Positions 1-6,525 of a stretch of DNA of 12,521 nt are shown piece after piece. Location: positions 1-12,521 of the forward strand of contig JANXWQ010000086.1 in assembly GCA_025351065.1 (NCBI GenBank). Reading direction: 5' to 3'. The notes under the pieces are model-generated. The model had not been told where the DNA came from. It made no database searches and saw only the letters and a list, made by a program, of their open reading frames with translations. How positions within the stretch are numbered: the first letter of the stretch is position 1; each line of letters starts with the position of its first letter. Origin of the DNA: Chthoniobacter sp. Its GTDB lineage: Bacteria > Verrucomicrobiota > Verrucomicrobiia > Chthoniobacterales > Chthoniobacteraceae. The position numbers and the translations under genes were made by a program.

Positions 1-105
1 CTTGTTGGCGCGCGCGCGAATCTTTGCGGCCATGACCGTGCCGGGTGTAACCGCAGCTTCGGAAGGTTTGGCCTTTTTCGGTTTGCTCACGCGGGCAAGG
101 TGCAT
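1..105 (-). CDS. 5' end of an unidentified leftward gene (partial)
   Basis: Reading leftward from an ATG at 105 (or a GTG at 90) the frame is open to the window edge. It begins MHLARVSKPKKAKPSEAAV and continues through TPGTVMAAKIRARANK. The Lys/Ala/Pro-rich start followed by an Ala/Arg/Lys helix-like stretch resembles the N-terminus of a small basic protein. The GTG start, giving an N-terminus of SKPKKAKP, is attractive because the upstream residues are compositionally odd. The frame also stays open upstream to a stop at 202-204, so a further upstream start cannot be excluded. No Shine-Dalgarno sequence is evident. It is divergent from the small gene at 243. No family can be named from 35 residues, and it could be a chance open frame. 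Confidence 0.35.
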   Translation of the reverse strand, partial: MHLARVSKPKKAKPSEAAVTPGTVMAAKIRARANK

Positions 106-242
106 CCCCGGCGCGCGCGCGTCAACGATGAGAAGACGGCCAGCGCGGCGAAAACGCCCCCTCGCGCCCCCAGCGGGACGGGGAAGCGGAGGATAATTCG
201 CTTACTCCTACGGGGGTTTTTGCGGTAAGATTCCGGCGCTTT

Positions 243-524
243 ATGGACGACGAAAAGACACCCGAGACGAAGCCGAAACTGAGACTCGCGGAAGGCGCAG
301 AGGGACGCGCGATTCGCTGGGAGATGCTACGGAATCCGCGAACGGTGGAGGAGATGAGCGCGGAGGCCGATCGTGCTTGGGAGCTATCATTTTTCAGGAG
401 TATGACCCCGGAGCAAGAAGCGAAGGCGAGACTCATGGGGCCGCAGATGGTGCAGAGTATCCGAGAGCTGAGGGAGCGCAGGGAACGGGAGATCAAAGCG
501 CGCCGGGAACGAGGCAGCGCGTAG
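243..524 (+). CDS. Small charged hypothetical protein (93 aa)
   Basis: The frame encodes a 93-residue soluble protein rich in Glu, Arg and Ala, with no signal peptide, membrane segment or cysteine. A disordered acidic/basic N-terminus (MDDEKTPETKPKLRL) is followed by amphipathic helix-like segments: NPRTVEEMSAEADRAWELSF at about 31-50, SMTPEQEAKARLMG at about 53-66, and a strongly charged C-terminal helix at about 70-91. The composition is balanced, unlike the Arg/Pro/Ala-rich shadows in other frames here, which supports real coding. There is no Shine-Dalgarno site, but a TTGCGG element lies 18-23 bases upstream. I do not recognise the family. It stands alone next to a long gene-free stretch. 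Confidence 0.5.
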   Translation: MDDEKTPETKPKLRLAEGAEGRAIRWEMLRNPRTVEEMSAEADRAWELSFFRSMTPEQEAKARLMGPQMVQSIRELRERREREIKARRERGSA

Positions 525-1284
525 CGCCACCAACCGCCACCACCGCACGCATCGCGCCCGCGCAGCGTGCCGCCCGTGAACCCACCGGCACCCTGCACCG
601 TCACGCTGCCTGCTTACCCGCCGCAAGCCTTCACACCGCCGCCCGCTCCGCACAGCGTGGCGGCATCCCGCCGGCCAGCATCACGAATTCCAACCCGCAG
701 CATGCGCCGCGCATCCTGCCCCGAAAAGTCAGGCGCGAGGCGCGTTGAGGAGAACCACGCTCATCCTTCGCTTGCCCGCGGCTGTCCACGTCGCCAATCC
801 ATCCTTGCCCGCCTCCGCGTGCTATGTGGCTCCGCGCCGCCGTGGGGTTGCGGCGCTCCGCGCCCTTCGCTTCGCGTCAGGCACGCGCCAGCGCCACCGC
901 CTCCCCGCGCGCTGGCCGTGCGCAAGCCGCGCACCGCTGCCGGGCAGCTCCCACGCGCGCGGAGCGTGTGGCAGCCCTTCGGGCCAGCGTGGGCGTGAGG
1001 GCACGCCATCCCGCCGCAAGCGCGTTCTGCGGGCGGCGCGTGTTTCCGCTCTCGCCGTTCGCGAGTGTGGCGCTCCGCGCGTAGTCCGCCGCGGCCCCAC
1101 CTCGCTGCGCTCGCACCACGCCGCGTCCGGCTTCGGCTAGCGCCTTCGCCTTGCTCTCGCCGCCGCGCGAAACCGCCCGCTCCATTTGCCTTCCCATCGC
1201 GCGCAGCGGCGTTCCGATTCTGCCGCCATCCTGCCACTCTAGCCACGTCGCCCACCGCACGCCTCCGGCGTTAAATGGCTCGCG

Positions 1285-1306
1285 TTGCTCGCATCGTAAC
1301 GAGCAA
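1285..1306. other. Perfect 7-bp stem-loop
   Basis: TTGCTCG at 1285-1291 pairs with CGAGCAA at 1300-1306 around an 8-base loop. No T-tract follows on either strand, so it is not an obvious terminator. It lies in non-coding DNA and its function is unknown. Confidence 0.4.
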
Positions 1307-1487
1307 GGGCGCTCTCCGGCGCTCCCTCGCAACTCCCCGCCTCGGGAGGAACTTCGCTGCGCGCTGCGGTTGCCCGCTGTCGCGGATTTACAGCCCGCAT
1401 CTGACGCAGACCGCGCTTGGAGAAAGCCTGACGGGTTTCGCGCCCGTTAGACAGCGAACGCTTTCGGACAGATTCGGACACCGACCC

Positions 1488-1503
1488 CGCGCAATTCTGC
1501 GCG
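1488..1503. other. Perfect 6-bp stem-loop with ATTC loop
   Basis: CGCGCA (1488-1493) and TGCGCG (1498-1503) form a GC-rich stem around a 4-base ATTC loop. It is nested inside the weaker TTTCGGA/TCCGAAA pairing (1462-1468 with 1506-1512). The plus strand continues AATAC-poor, A-rich DNA after the outer arm rather than a T-run. It could be a small structured RNA element or an inert palindrome. Confidence 0.35.
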
Positions 1504-1596
1504 ATTCCGAAAACAACACAAACCGCCCCGCGTCCCTTTAATAGCCTACGTTGCGAGATGATACGCATTTTCCGCGCAGTTCCACGAAGCCGCGGA

Positions 1597-1625
1597 AACG
1601 GGTTCGAATCCCGTTAGGGTCACCA
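1597..1625 (+). pseudogene. 3' end of a tRNA (T-arm, acceptor 3' strand, CCA)
   Basis: A canonical T-arm is present: ACGGG (1598-1602), loop TTCGAAT (1603-1609), CCCGT (1610-1614). It is followed by a seven-base acceptor strand TAGGGTC (1615-1621), discriminator A (1622) and encoded CCA (1623-1625). The matching 5' acceptor should read close to GACCCTA about 72 bases upstream, but none is there and no D-arm with a GG loop is visible. The best 5' candidate, GTCCCTT at 1532-1538 followed by TA, pairs at five of seven positions but has no D-stem after it. Just upstream, TTCCGCG/CGCGGAA (1570-1576/1591-1597) forms a stem with a 14-base loop containing TTC. The 3' end resembles bacterial tRNA-Glu, but this identity is uncertain. 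It may be a tRNA remnant or an att-type duplication. Confidence 0.6.
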
Positions 1626-1761
1626 CTCTGCCGCTCGGCCGGGGGGTGTCCCGAAAATCAGCAAATCCGCGGGAGCTGTGCGCCGCTGAGCACGTCCGCC
1701 ATGCCGGGGGCCGGCGACGCGGGCTTTCATCAGGACGACGCCGAAGGCAGCGGCGGTGACT

Positions 1762-1770
1762 CCCCCCCCC
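1762..1770 (+). repeat. C9 homopolymer
   Basis: Nine consecutive C residues lie in non-coding DNA between the tRNA fragment and the truncated transporter. This is a potential slippage or sequencing-error site. No gene reads through it convincingly, so its length is unlikely to matter for coding. Confidence 0.7.
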
Positions 1771-1779
1771 GCGCAGCCG

Positions 1780-1799
1780 CCCCGGCAAGGGCGCCGGGG
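1780..1799. terminator. Strong hairpin downstream of the transporter fragment (possible terminator)
   Basis: CCCCGGC (1780-1786) and GCCGGGG (1793-1799) form a perfect 7-bp GC stem with a 6-base loop. It begins 39 bases past the stop codon of the leftward transporter fragment, where a terminator would sit. No U-tract follows on the minus strand (G-rich sequence instead), so intrinsic termination is uncertain. Confidence 0.3.
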
Positions 1800-1838
1800 A
1801 CGCAGCACGCGAGTGCGCTACCCGATTTCGCGGCGCGT

Positions 1839-2096
1839 TCATGGCCCGGTGAGGAAGAGCTTTTCCACGAAGCCGATCTGATAAACGAGGAACGCGCCGA
1901 AGACGATGATGCTCCCGCCGACGACGAGCAGCGTGAGGGTGTGGCCGATGCCCCAGAAAATTCCCGTCCACGCCGCGCTGCGAATGCTGCCCTGGCGGCT
2001 AACGATATTGGTGACGGCGACGACATGGTCGGCATCCGTGGCGTGGCGCATGCCCAGGAAAAAACCGAGCAGGAGGATGGAAAGCAGAGTGATCAT
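1839..2096 (-). pseudogene. Truncated NiCoT/NicO-type nickel/cobalt transporter (85 aa N-terminal fragment)
   Basis: The fragment opens MITLLSILLLGFFLGMRHAT and continues DADHVVAVTNIVS. RHATDADHV at about 17-25 matches the RHAxDADHI signature of NiCoT permeases, where the His/Asp residues of the first membrane helix help bind the metal. A second hydrophobic segment at about 45-75 (WTGIFWGIGHTLTLLVVGGS...) follows. Family members normally run past 200 residues with six to eight membrane helices. This frame stops after two and ends in an unrelated tail (VYQIGFVEKLFLTGP), and I find no continuation in any frame downstream. The start ATG overlaps the stop of an upstream frame as ATGA, suggesting former translational coupling. 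It is probably a non-functional relic. Confidence 0.65.
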
Positions 2097-2315
2097 ACGT
2101 TGGCGGGTTCGGGCTTCGCGGCAGCGGGAGCTGAGGCGAGAGCCACTTTGACCGTGCCGTTTTCTTCGATCAGCGGAAAGGTCAAGGTGCAGCGCGGCCC
2201 GGATTTCCGCCGCGCCTTGCACCTCGAAGCCGGCGAGGTCGGGGCATGCCTCGTCGAAGCGCGCTGCGCTGCGGGCGGAGAATATCATTTGAGCGCGGGG
2301 TGTTTCGCGCGGAGG
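2093..2315 (-). pseudogene. Probable frameshifted small gene upstream of the transporter fragment
   Basis: Two protein-like segments lie end to end in different leftward frames. The upstream one starts near an ATG at about 2291 and reads MIFSARSAARFDEACPDLAG then FEVQGAAEIRAALHLDLS. The downstream one reads GPRCTLTFPLIEENGTVKVA and ends KPEPANV at a TGA (2093-2095) that overlaps the transporter start. Each becomes Arg-rich where the other looks good, so a single frameshift around 2175-2200 would join them into a protein of roughly 65 residues. The ATGA overlap argues they were one operon. I do not recognise the family. The alternative is that only one segment is real. Confidence 0.35.
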
Positions 2316-2335
2316 ATGCGCGCCGCTTTTCACGC

Positions 2336-3475
2336 ATGAATAACGAACGCTCAACGCTCAACGCTCCAACGCTCAATGCCGGGTGTCGGACGCGCGTGGT
2401 CGTGGGGATGAGCGGCGGGGTGGATTCGAGCGTGGCGGCGTTTTTGCTGAAGGAGCAGGGCTATGAGGTGATCGGGGTGACGATGAAGGTGTGGCCGCAG
2501 GACTGCATCTCGCGCGCGGAGGACAAGTGCTGCGGGCCGCAGGCCATCGCGGATGCGCGCGGGGTGGCGCATGCGCTGGGGGTGCCGCATTATGTGATCG
2601 ATGAGGGAGAAAATTTTGAGCGGCTGGTGATCGACTATTTTACCGACGAGTACAAGAATGGGCGGACGCCGAACCCGTGCGTGATGTGCAATGAGAAGGT
2701 GAAGTTTGGCAATCTGTGGGGGAAGGCGAAGGCGCTGGGGGCGGAGTTTATCGCGACGGGGCATTATGCGATCATCGAGCATCACGCCGAGCGGGCGGTG
2801 CTGCGGAAGGGGCGCGATCCGCGGAAGGATCAGTCGTATTTTCTGTTCAGTCTGCGGCAGGCGCAGCTCGCGCGGGCGCTGACGCCGCTGGGCGGGATGG
2901 AGAAGACGGAGATCCGCGCCATCGCGCGGCAACTCGGGCTGAAGACGGCGGACAAGGTGGACAGCCAGGAGATTTGTTTCGTGCCGGGGAATGATTACAA
3001 GGCGTTCCTCCGGTCGCACCTCGGCGCGGGCGAGTTTCATCCGGGCGGCATTTACGACCAGGCGGGGAACCGCGTCGCCGAGCACGAGGGCATTGAGATG
3101 TTCACCATCGGGCAGCGCAAGGGGCTGCCGGGCGGTTCGCCGCGGCCGATGTATGTGGTGGACATTGATCCGGCGACGAGCCGGGTGACCGTGGGCGAGG
3201 CGGAGGATTTGGTGACGGATGAATTCACCATCGACCACTGCCTGTGGCACGGCGACGCGACGGAGCCTTTCGAGGTGACGGTGAAGATCCGCTACGCGCA
3301 TCCCGGTGCGGCGGCGACGGTTTTCCCCGGCGAAAATGGCGAGGCGCGGGTGCGTTTGCACACCCCGCAGCGGGCGGTGACGCCGGGGCAGGCGGCGGTG
3401 TGTTATCGCGGGGACGAAGTGGTGGGCGGCGGGTGGATCGTGCGGCAGCAGGCGGCAGTGCCCGCGCATGCGTAG
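2336..3475 (+). CDS. mnmA: tRNA-specific 2-thiouridylase MnmA
   Basis: MnmA adenylates and then thiolates U34 of the Lys, Glu and Gln tRNAs in the cytoplasm. Visible family motifs are the PP-loop ATP site GMSGGVDSS (about 24-32), the nucleophile region NPCVMC (Cys115), TGHYA (141-145), KDQSYFL (164-170) and SQEICFV with the second catalytic Cys214. The C-terminal beta-barrel part is present (FTIGQRKGLPGG, VTPGQAAVCYRGDEVVGGGW). At 379 residues the length is normal. The start is uncertain: ATG 2336 includes about 20 non-conserved residues encoded by a heptamer repeat, while GTG 2396, giving VVVGMSGG, would fit the family better. No Shine-Dalgarno site serves either. cutA follows directly with no gap. 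Confidence 0.96.
   Translation: MNNERSTLNAPTLNAGCRTRVVVGMSGGVDSSVAAFLLKEQGYEVIGVTMKVWPQDCISRAEDKCCGPQAIADARGVAHALGVPHYVIDEGENFERLVIDYFTDEYKNGRTPNPCVMCNEKVKFGNLWGKAKALGAEFIATGHYAIIEHHAERAVLRKGRDPRKDQSYFLFSLRQAQLARALTPLGGMEKTEIRAIARQLGLKTADKVDSQEICFVPGNDYKAFLRSHLGAGEFHPGGIYDQAGNRVAEHEGIEMFTIGQRKGLPGGSPRPMYVVDIDPATSRVTVGEAEDLVTDEFTIDHCLWHGDATEPFEVTVKIRYAHPGAAATVFPGENGEARVRLHTPQRAVTPGQAAVCYRGDEVVGGGWIVRQQAAVPAHA
2346..2374 (+). repeat. Heptamer tandem repeat AACGCTC inside the mnmA 5' end
   Basis: Four copies of AACGCTC lie at 2346-2352, 2353-2359, 2360-2366 and 2368-2374, the last offset by one inserted C, and preceded by a partial AACG at 2342-2345. They encode the non-conserved stretch NERSTLNAPTLNA if the upstream ATG is used. 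The repeat looks like an intergenic simple-sequence element, which favours a start further downstream or an N-terminal extension captured from the repeat. Confidence 0.75.
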
Positions 3476-3796
3476 ATGGCCGAGGAAGTCCTCACTGTTT
3501 TCACGACGTGGCCCGACATCGAAACGGCGCGCACGGCGGCGCGCACTCTGGTGGAGGAAAGGCTCGCGGCGTGCGGGAACATCGTGCCGGGCGTGGAGTC
3601 GGTTTATCGGTGGGAGGGCAAGGTGGAGACGGGCGCGGAGGTACTGGTGATTTTCAAGACAGTGCTCGCCACCTACCCAGCGTTTGAGACGCGGCTGCGG
3701 GCGTTGCATCCATACCAAGTGCCGGAGGTGCTGGCCCTGCGGATTGCCGCCGGGCTGCCGGCGTATCTGCGGTGGGTGGAGGAGAGCTGCGGGTAG
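3476..3796 (+). CDS. cutA: Divalent-cation tolerance protein CutA
   Basis: This is a 106-residue cytoplasmic protein of the CutA1 family, small trimers with a ferredoxin-like fold linked to copper/divalent-metal tolerance. Their exact biochemical role is unsettled. The typical course is intact: VFTTWPD (8-14), ARTLVEERLAACGNIVPGV (22-40), SVYRWEGKVE (42-51), VLVIFKT (56-62), LRALHPYQVPEVLAL (74-88) and a terminal Trp/Glu helix YLRWVEE. The length is normal for the family. Its ATG follows the mnmA TAG immediately, so the two are probably co-transcribed and translationally coupled. The opposite-strand gene ends only 14 bases downstream, and no clear hairpin separates them. Confidence 0.95.
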   Translation: MAEEVLTVFTTWPDIETARTAARTLVEERLAACGNIVPGVESVYRWEGKVETGAEVLVIFKTVLATYPAFETRLRALHPYQVPEVLALRIAAGLPAYLRWVEESCG

Positions 3797-3810
3797 GCAG
3801 TGTCGTCCGG

Positions 3811-5652
3811 CTATTGCGCGGTTGCGGCCATGCGGCGGGCGATGAACTCGCCGACTTTCGGGAACTTGACCTTGCCGAGCAGCAGCGCGGCGGCGGCGGA
3901 GTCTTTGGCGACGATGGGTTCGAGCGCGTACCATTCCATGAGCGGGAGGTTGATGTCCTTCGCGTCCTCGGCGCGGGTGAGCAGCGGTTCGAGGATCGGC
4001 AGGCGCTGCTCGACGGGCAGGCGCTGCGCAGCGCTGGCGAGGTATAGGCGGACGACTGGCGAGGCGGTGTCGCGGGCGAGCTGGGCGAGGCGCGCTAGCA
4101 CGGCGGCGGTGGGCGGGCGCTCGCAGGCGAGCTGGATGGCCCACGCGGAGACATCGTCGCGGCCGGGGTGCGCGGTGAGTGCCTCGAGGATCAGCGGCTC
4201 GGTCAGGCCGCCGGTGGCGTGCAGCGCCCACAGCGCGCGCAAGGCTTCGTGCGGCGCGGCCTCGCGGGCGGCGGTGGCGAGTGCGGGCAGCGCGAGCGGC
4301 CTGGCTTGCGCGCGTTCCTGCAGCAGCCGCCGCGCGTGGCGGGAAAGCCATTCGTTTTTGCCGATGGCGAGCGCGGCCAGCTCGTCGTTGGTCTTTTTTC
4401 CGAGATCGACGGGCGTGGTTTTCTGCCCGTTGTACACGACTTTGAAAATGCGTCCGTTGGTCTGGTCGTGCGCCTCGGGCTGGGGGCGGTGGCATTGGTT
4501 TTTGTCGTACCAGTCGATCATGAAGACGGAGCCGTCCTGGTCGGGCAGCAGGTTGAGGATCTGGCTCCACGAATCGTTGAAGAGGATGAAGTCCGCGCCG
4601 TGATGCGCGACGAGCCCGCTGCCAGTCTGCTCCGGCACGTCCATGTTGATGCGCGCGCCATGGATGTTGTTCATGAAATACTTTCCGCGAAACGGCTCGG
4701 GCCATGACTCGCCTTGGTAGATGAGCAGCCCGGCGTGCGCGTGGCCGCCGCCTGCGGCGTCGCTCTTGCCGTTGCCGGCGTGCGGTCCCTTATCGCCGAG
4801 GTAGTGGCGGTGGTCGGCGATGGTTTTGAGATCGTCGTAGGTGTACGGATTCGCGTGCGGGCCGGCCTGGCGCTCGGAGCGTCCGCCTTGGATCATGTGG
4901 TAAAGGTGCGGGATGACGCAGGCCTCGACGATGCACTGGCCGCGCGCGTCGAAGTCGATGCCCCACGGATTGCTCGTGCCCTCGGAGAAGACCTCGAACT
5001 CGCCGCGCACCGGCTGGTAGCGCCACACGCCCGCGTCGAGTTTCACGCGCTCGGCTTCGGACGTGCCGGGCTTGCCGACCTTGCTTTTCGTAAAGACGCC
5101 GTGGCAGCCGTAGAGCCATCCGTCCGGCCCCCAGGCGAAGGTGTTCAGCGTCTCGTGCGTGTCGTCGTAACCCCAGCCGTCGAGCAGCACGCGCGGCTCG
5201 CCGGCGGGCTTCGGCGCGTCGCCGTCCTGCATGGGGATGAAAAGGAGCTGCGGTGCCGCGCCGACAAAGACGCCGCCAAAGCCGACCTCGATTCCGCTCA
5301 CGAGATTCAGCCCCTCAATGAAAACCGTGCGCCGGTCGAAATGCCCGTCGCCGTCCGTGTCCTCGAAGACGAGGATGCGATCCTTGCCCTCGCCGTCTTT
5401 CGCGCGCTGCGGATAGGTGTGGCTCTCGACGACCCACAGACGCGCGCGGTCATCGAGGCAGAAGGCGATGGGCTGCACGATGTCGGGCTCGCCCGCGAAA
5501 AGTTTCATCGCAAAGCCGGGCGGGAGCGTGGCCTCCTGCGCCGCGCGGTCGGGCGGCAGACCGTTGAATTTGATTGTGTCCGGCGAAAGGTCGGCGGCGC
5601 GCAGCAGCGCGGGGAAGGCGAAAGCGGCGGCGAGGACGGGGAGGAGTTTCAT
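3811..5652 (-). CDS. Secreted PVC-type membrane-bound-dehydrogenase-like protein, no haem domain
   Basis: Residues 1-19 or 1-20 form a signal peptide (MKLLPVLAAAFAFPALLRA), so the protein is exported. Residues about 43-405 match the 'putative membrane-bound dehydrogenase' domain described from Pirellula and Verrucomicrobium: LPPGFAMKLFAGEPDIVQPI, FEDTDGDGHFDRRTVF (Ca-loop-like), GFGGVFVGAAP, WGPDGWLYGCHGVF (174-187), EGTSNPWG, ACVIPHLYHMIQGGR, AGGGHAHAG (300-308), FMNNIHGARINMD and FMIDWYDKNQCH. Such domains are beta-propeller-like and usually assigned to carbohydrate or alcohol oxidation, though the substrate is unknown. Residues about 420-610 are Ala/Leu-rich helical repeats of HEAT type. 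Many relatives continue into a cytochrome c domain with CxxCH. Here there is no CxxCH and the protein ends at 613. The NIPSNAP gene lies 43 bases upstream on the same strand. Confidence 0.9.
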   Translation of the reverse strand: MKLLPVLAAAFAFPALLRAADLSPDTIKFNGLPPDRAAQEATLPPGFAMKLFAGEPDIVQPIAFCLDDRARLWVVESHTYPQRAKDGEGKDRILVFEDTDGDGHFDRRTVFIEGLNLVSGIEVGFGGVFVGAAPQLLFIPMQDGDAPKPAGEPRVLLDGWGYDDTHETLNTFAWGPDGWLYGCHGVFTKSKVGKPGTSEAERVKLDAGVWRYQPVRGEFEVFSEGTSNPWGIDFDARGQCIVEACVIPHLYHMIQGGRSERQAGPHANPYTYDDLKTIADHRHYLGDKGPHAGNGKSDAAGGGHAHAGLLIYQGESWPEPFRGKYFMNNIHGARINMDVPEQTGSGLVAHHGADFILFNDSWSQILNLLPDQDGSVFMIDWYDKNQCHRPQPEAHDQTNGRIFKVVYNGQKTTPVDLGKKTNDELAALAIGKNEWLSRHARRLLQERAQARPLALPALATAAREAAPHEALRALWALHATGGLTEPLILEALTAHPGRDDVSAWAIQLACERPPTAAVLARLAQLARDTASPVVRLYLASAAQRLPVEQRLPILEPLLTRAEDAKDINLPLMEWYALEPIVAKDSAAAALLLGKVKFPKVGEFIARRMAATAQ

Positions 5653-5695
5653 GGGTGCGCGTGTGTAACTCCGCCCGCGCGAAAAACCAAAGCGC

Positions 5696-6460
5696 CTATT
5701 TCAGCGGCGAGTAATCGGTCGCTTTCAGGAAGACCGATTTCACGCCGTCCGGCATGGTCAGCGAGCCGCCCCCTTTTTCCTCGCTGGCGGCTTTCGCGGC
5801 GATCCAGTCGGGGTCGGTGCGGAAGGCGTCGAAGGACGCTTTGGCCGCGTCCACGCTGGCGTGCGCGAGGAGATAGACGAGCGTGCGGTCGGCGTCCTTT
5901 TGCTGCGGCCCGGGCTGCCAGTACCAGAGGTTTGTCATCCCGTGCTTCGCGAAAAGTGCGAGCGTGTGGTCGCGGAAACGCGCGTGCAGCAGCGAGAGAT
6001 TTCCCGGCGTAGTGGTATAGGTGCGCAGCTCGAAAACGCGCGCCCCTGGGCCCGCGGCCACGGTCACTGCGGGAGAAAAATCCGTCGCCATCAGCACCCG
6101 CTGAGGTTCATTTGGGGCGTCGGCGGCGAGCTCGTGGAGCTGGGCCAGGCCGGCCTTGATTTCGTCGTTGTTTTCCACGGCGTCCTTGAATTTTTCCGCC
6201 GCTTCCGGGCTGGCAAAGGCGGAGACGCTGATGATTTTGCCCGCGCCGTTTTCCACCGGCACAAAAACGCCGAGCGTGGGCAGCCCGAGCTTGGCGAGCG
6301 GCGGCATCAGCCGGTCGCGGATGAGGGCGTGGATTTCGTCCAGCTTGCCGGGCTTGGCGGTGATGCTGGAGAGCAGGTAAATGCGCTGGTCTTTTTCCGC
6401 GGCGGAGGCGGCGACGGTGGCGGTGAGCATGAGGGCGGCGAGGAGGGCGAGGGGTTTCAT
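5696..6460 (-). CDS. Exported NIPSNAP-family protein
   Basis: A 254-residue protein with an N-terminal signal peptide (MKPLALLAALMLTATVAASA, cleavage near 20-21) and two ferredoxin-like dimeric alpha/beta-barrel repeats. The first (about 25-125) begins RIYLLSSITAKPGKLDEI. The second (about 141-254) contains the NIPSNAP hallmarks VFELRTYTTTPGNL, LHARFRDHTLALFAKHGM, YWQPG and TLVYLLAHASVDAAKASFDA, ending FLKATDYSPLK. Exported NIPSNAP proteins are common in Verrucomicrobiota and Planctomycetota and their biochemical role is not established. It lies upstream of, and probably in one transcript with, the dehydrogenase-like gene, and 65 bases downstream of the glycosyltransferase. A CTCGCC element lies 32 bases before the start, and there is no Shine-Dalgarno site. 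Confidence 0.93.
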   Translation of the reverse strand: MKPLALLAALMLTATVAASAAEKDQRIYLLSSITAKPGKLDEIHALIRDRLMPPLAKLGLPTLGVFVPVENGAGKIISVSAFASPEAAEKFKDAVENNDEIKAGLAQLHELAADAPNEPQRVLMATDFSPAVTVAAGPGARVFELRTYTTTPGNLSLLHARFRDHTLALFAKHGMTNLWYWQPGPQQKDADRTLVYLLAHASVDAAKASFDAFRTDPDWIAAKAASEEKGGGSLTMPDGVKSVFLKATDYSPLK

Positions 6461-6525
6461 GCGGGGGAGGCTGCACGGCGCGGGGCGGGCTTGGCGAGCA
6501 CGGATCAGCCGCGCCGAACCGGGGG

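Larger units (their letters stand above)
525..1596. other. Gene-free, GC-rich, hairpin-rich stretch
   Basis: All six frames give Arg/Pro/Ala-rich translations with no recognisable domain, and frames open on both strands cover the same bases, as expected of GC-rich non-coding DNA. The stretch carries many short near-palindromes such as CTCGCTGCGCTCG (about 1103) and clusters of GCGCTCCGCGC-like words. Two clear stem-loops are at 1285-1306 and 1488-1503. TTCGGACA is repeated directly at 1463-1470 and 1473-1480, and TTTCGGA (1462-1468) is complementary to TCCGAAA (1506-1512). It could be a decayed gene region or an accessory insertion. I see no transposase, integrase or complete RNA gene. Confidence 0.5.

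Noticed and set aside
122..604. 160-codon minus-strand open frame over the small gene at 243
   Set aside because: It is Ser/Arg-rich and without motifs, and it includes the antisense of a better-composed plus-strand frame.
877..1332. Minus-strand open frame (151 codons) in the gene-free region
   Set aside because: It has Arg/Ala-rich low complexity, overlaps several equally long frames on both strands, and shows no conserved motif or start signal.
1570..1625. Possible tmRNA (ssrA) 3' end
   Set aside because: The T-arm and CCA would fit, but the acceptor TAGGGTC does not match the GGGG-type tmRNA ends, and no tag-encoding frame or 5' partner is found upstream.
1546..1971. Minus-strand open frame ending with a VTLTGFEPVSAAS-like tail
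   Set aside because: TGFEPV is what the complement of a tRNA T-loop translates to, so this is a spurious frame over the tRNA fragment, and the rest is Arg-rich.
2351..4705. Very long (784-codon) open frame on the minus strand antisense to mnmA and cutA
   Set aside because: Its translation is Arg/His/Pro/Ala-rich with no domain. The plus strand encodes clearly conserved MnmA and CutA, and beyond 3811 the real leftward gene uses another frame.
4714..6012. 432-codon plus-strand open frame opposite the dehydrogenase-like and NIPSNAP genes
   Set aside because: It is a GC-driven mirror of two well-supported minus-strand genes, with no family motif and a low-complexity Arg/Ser tail.
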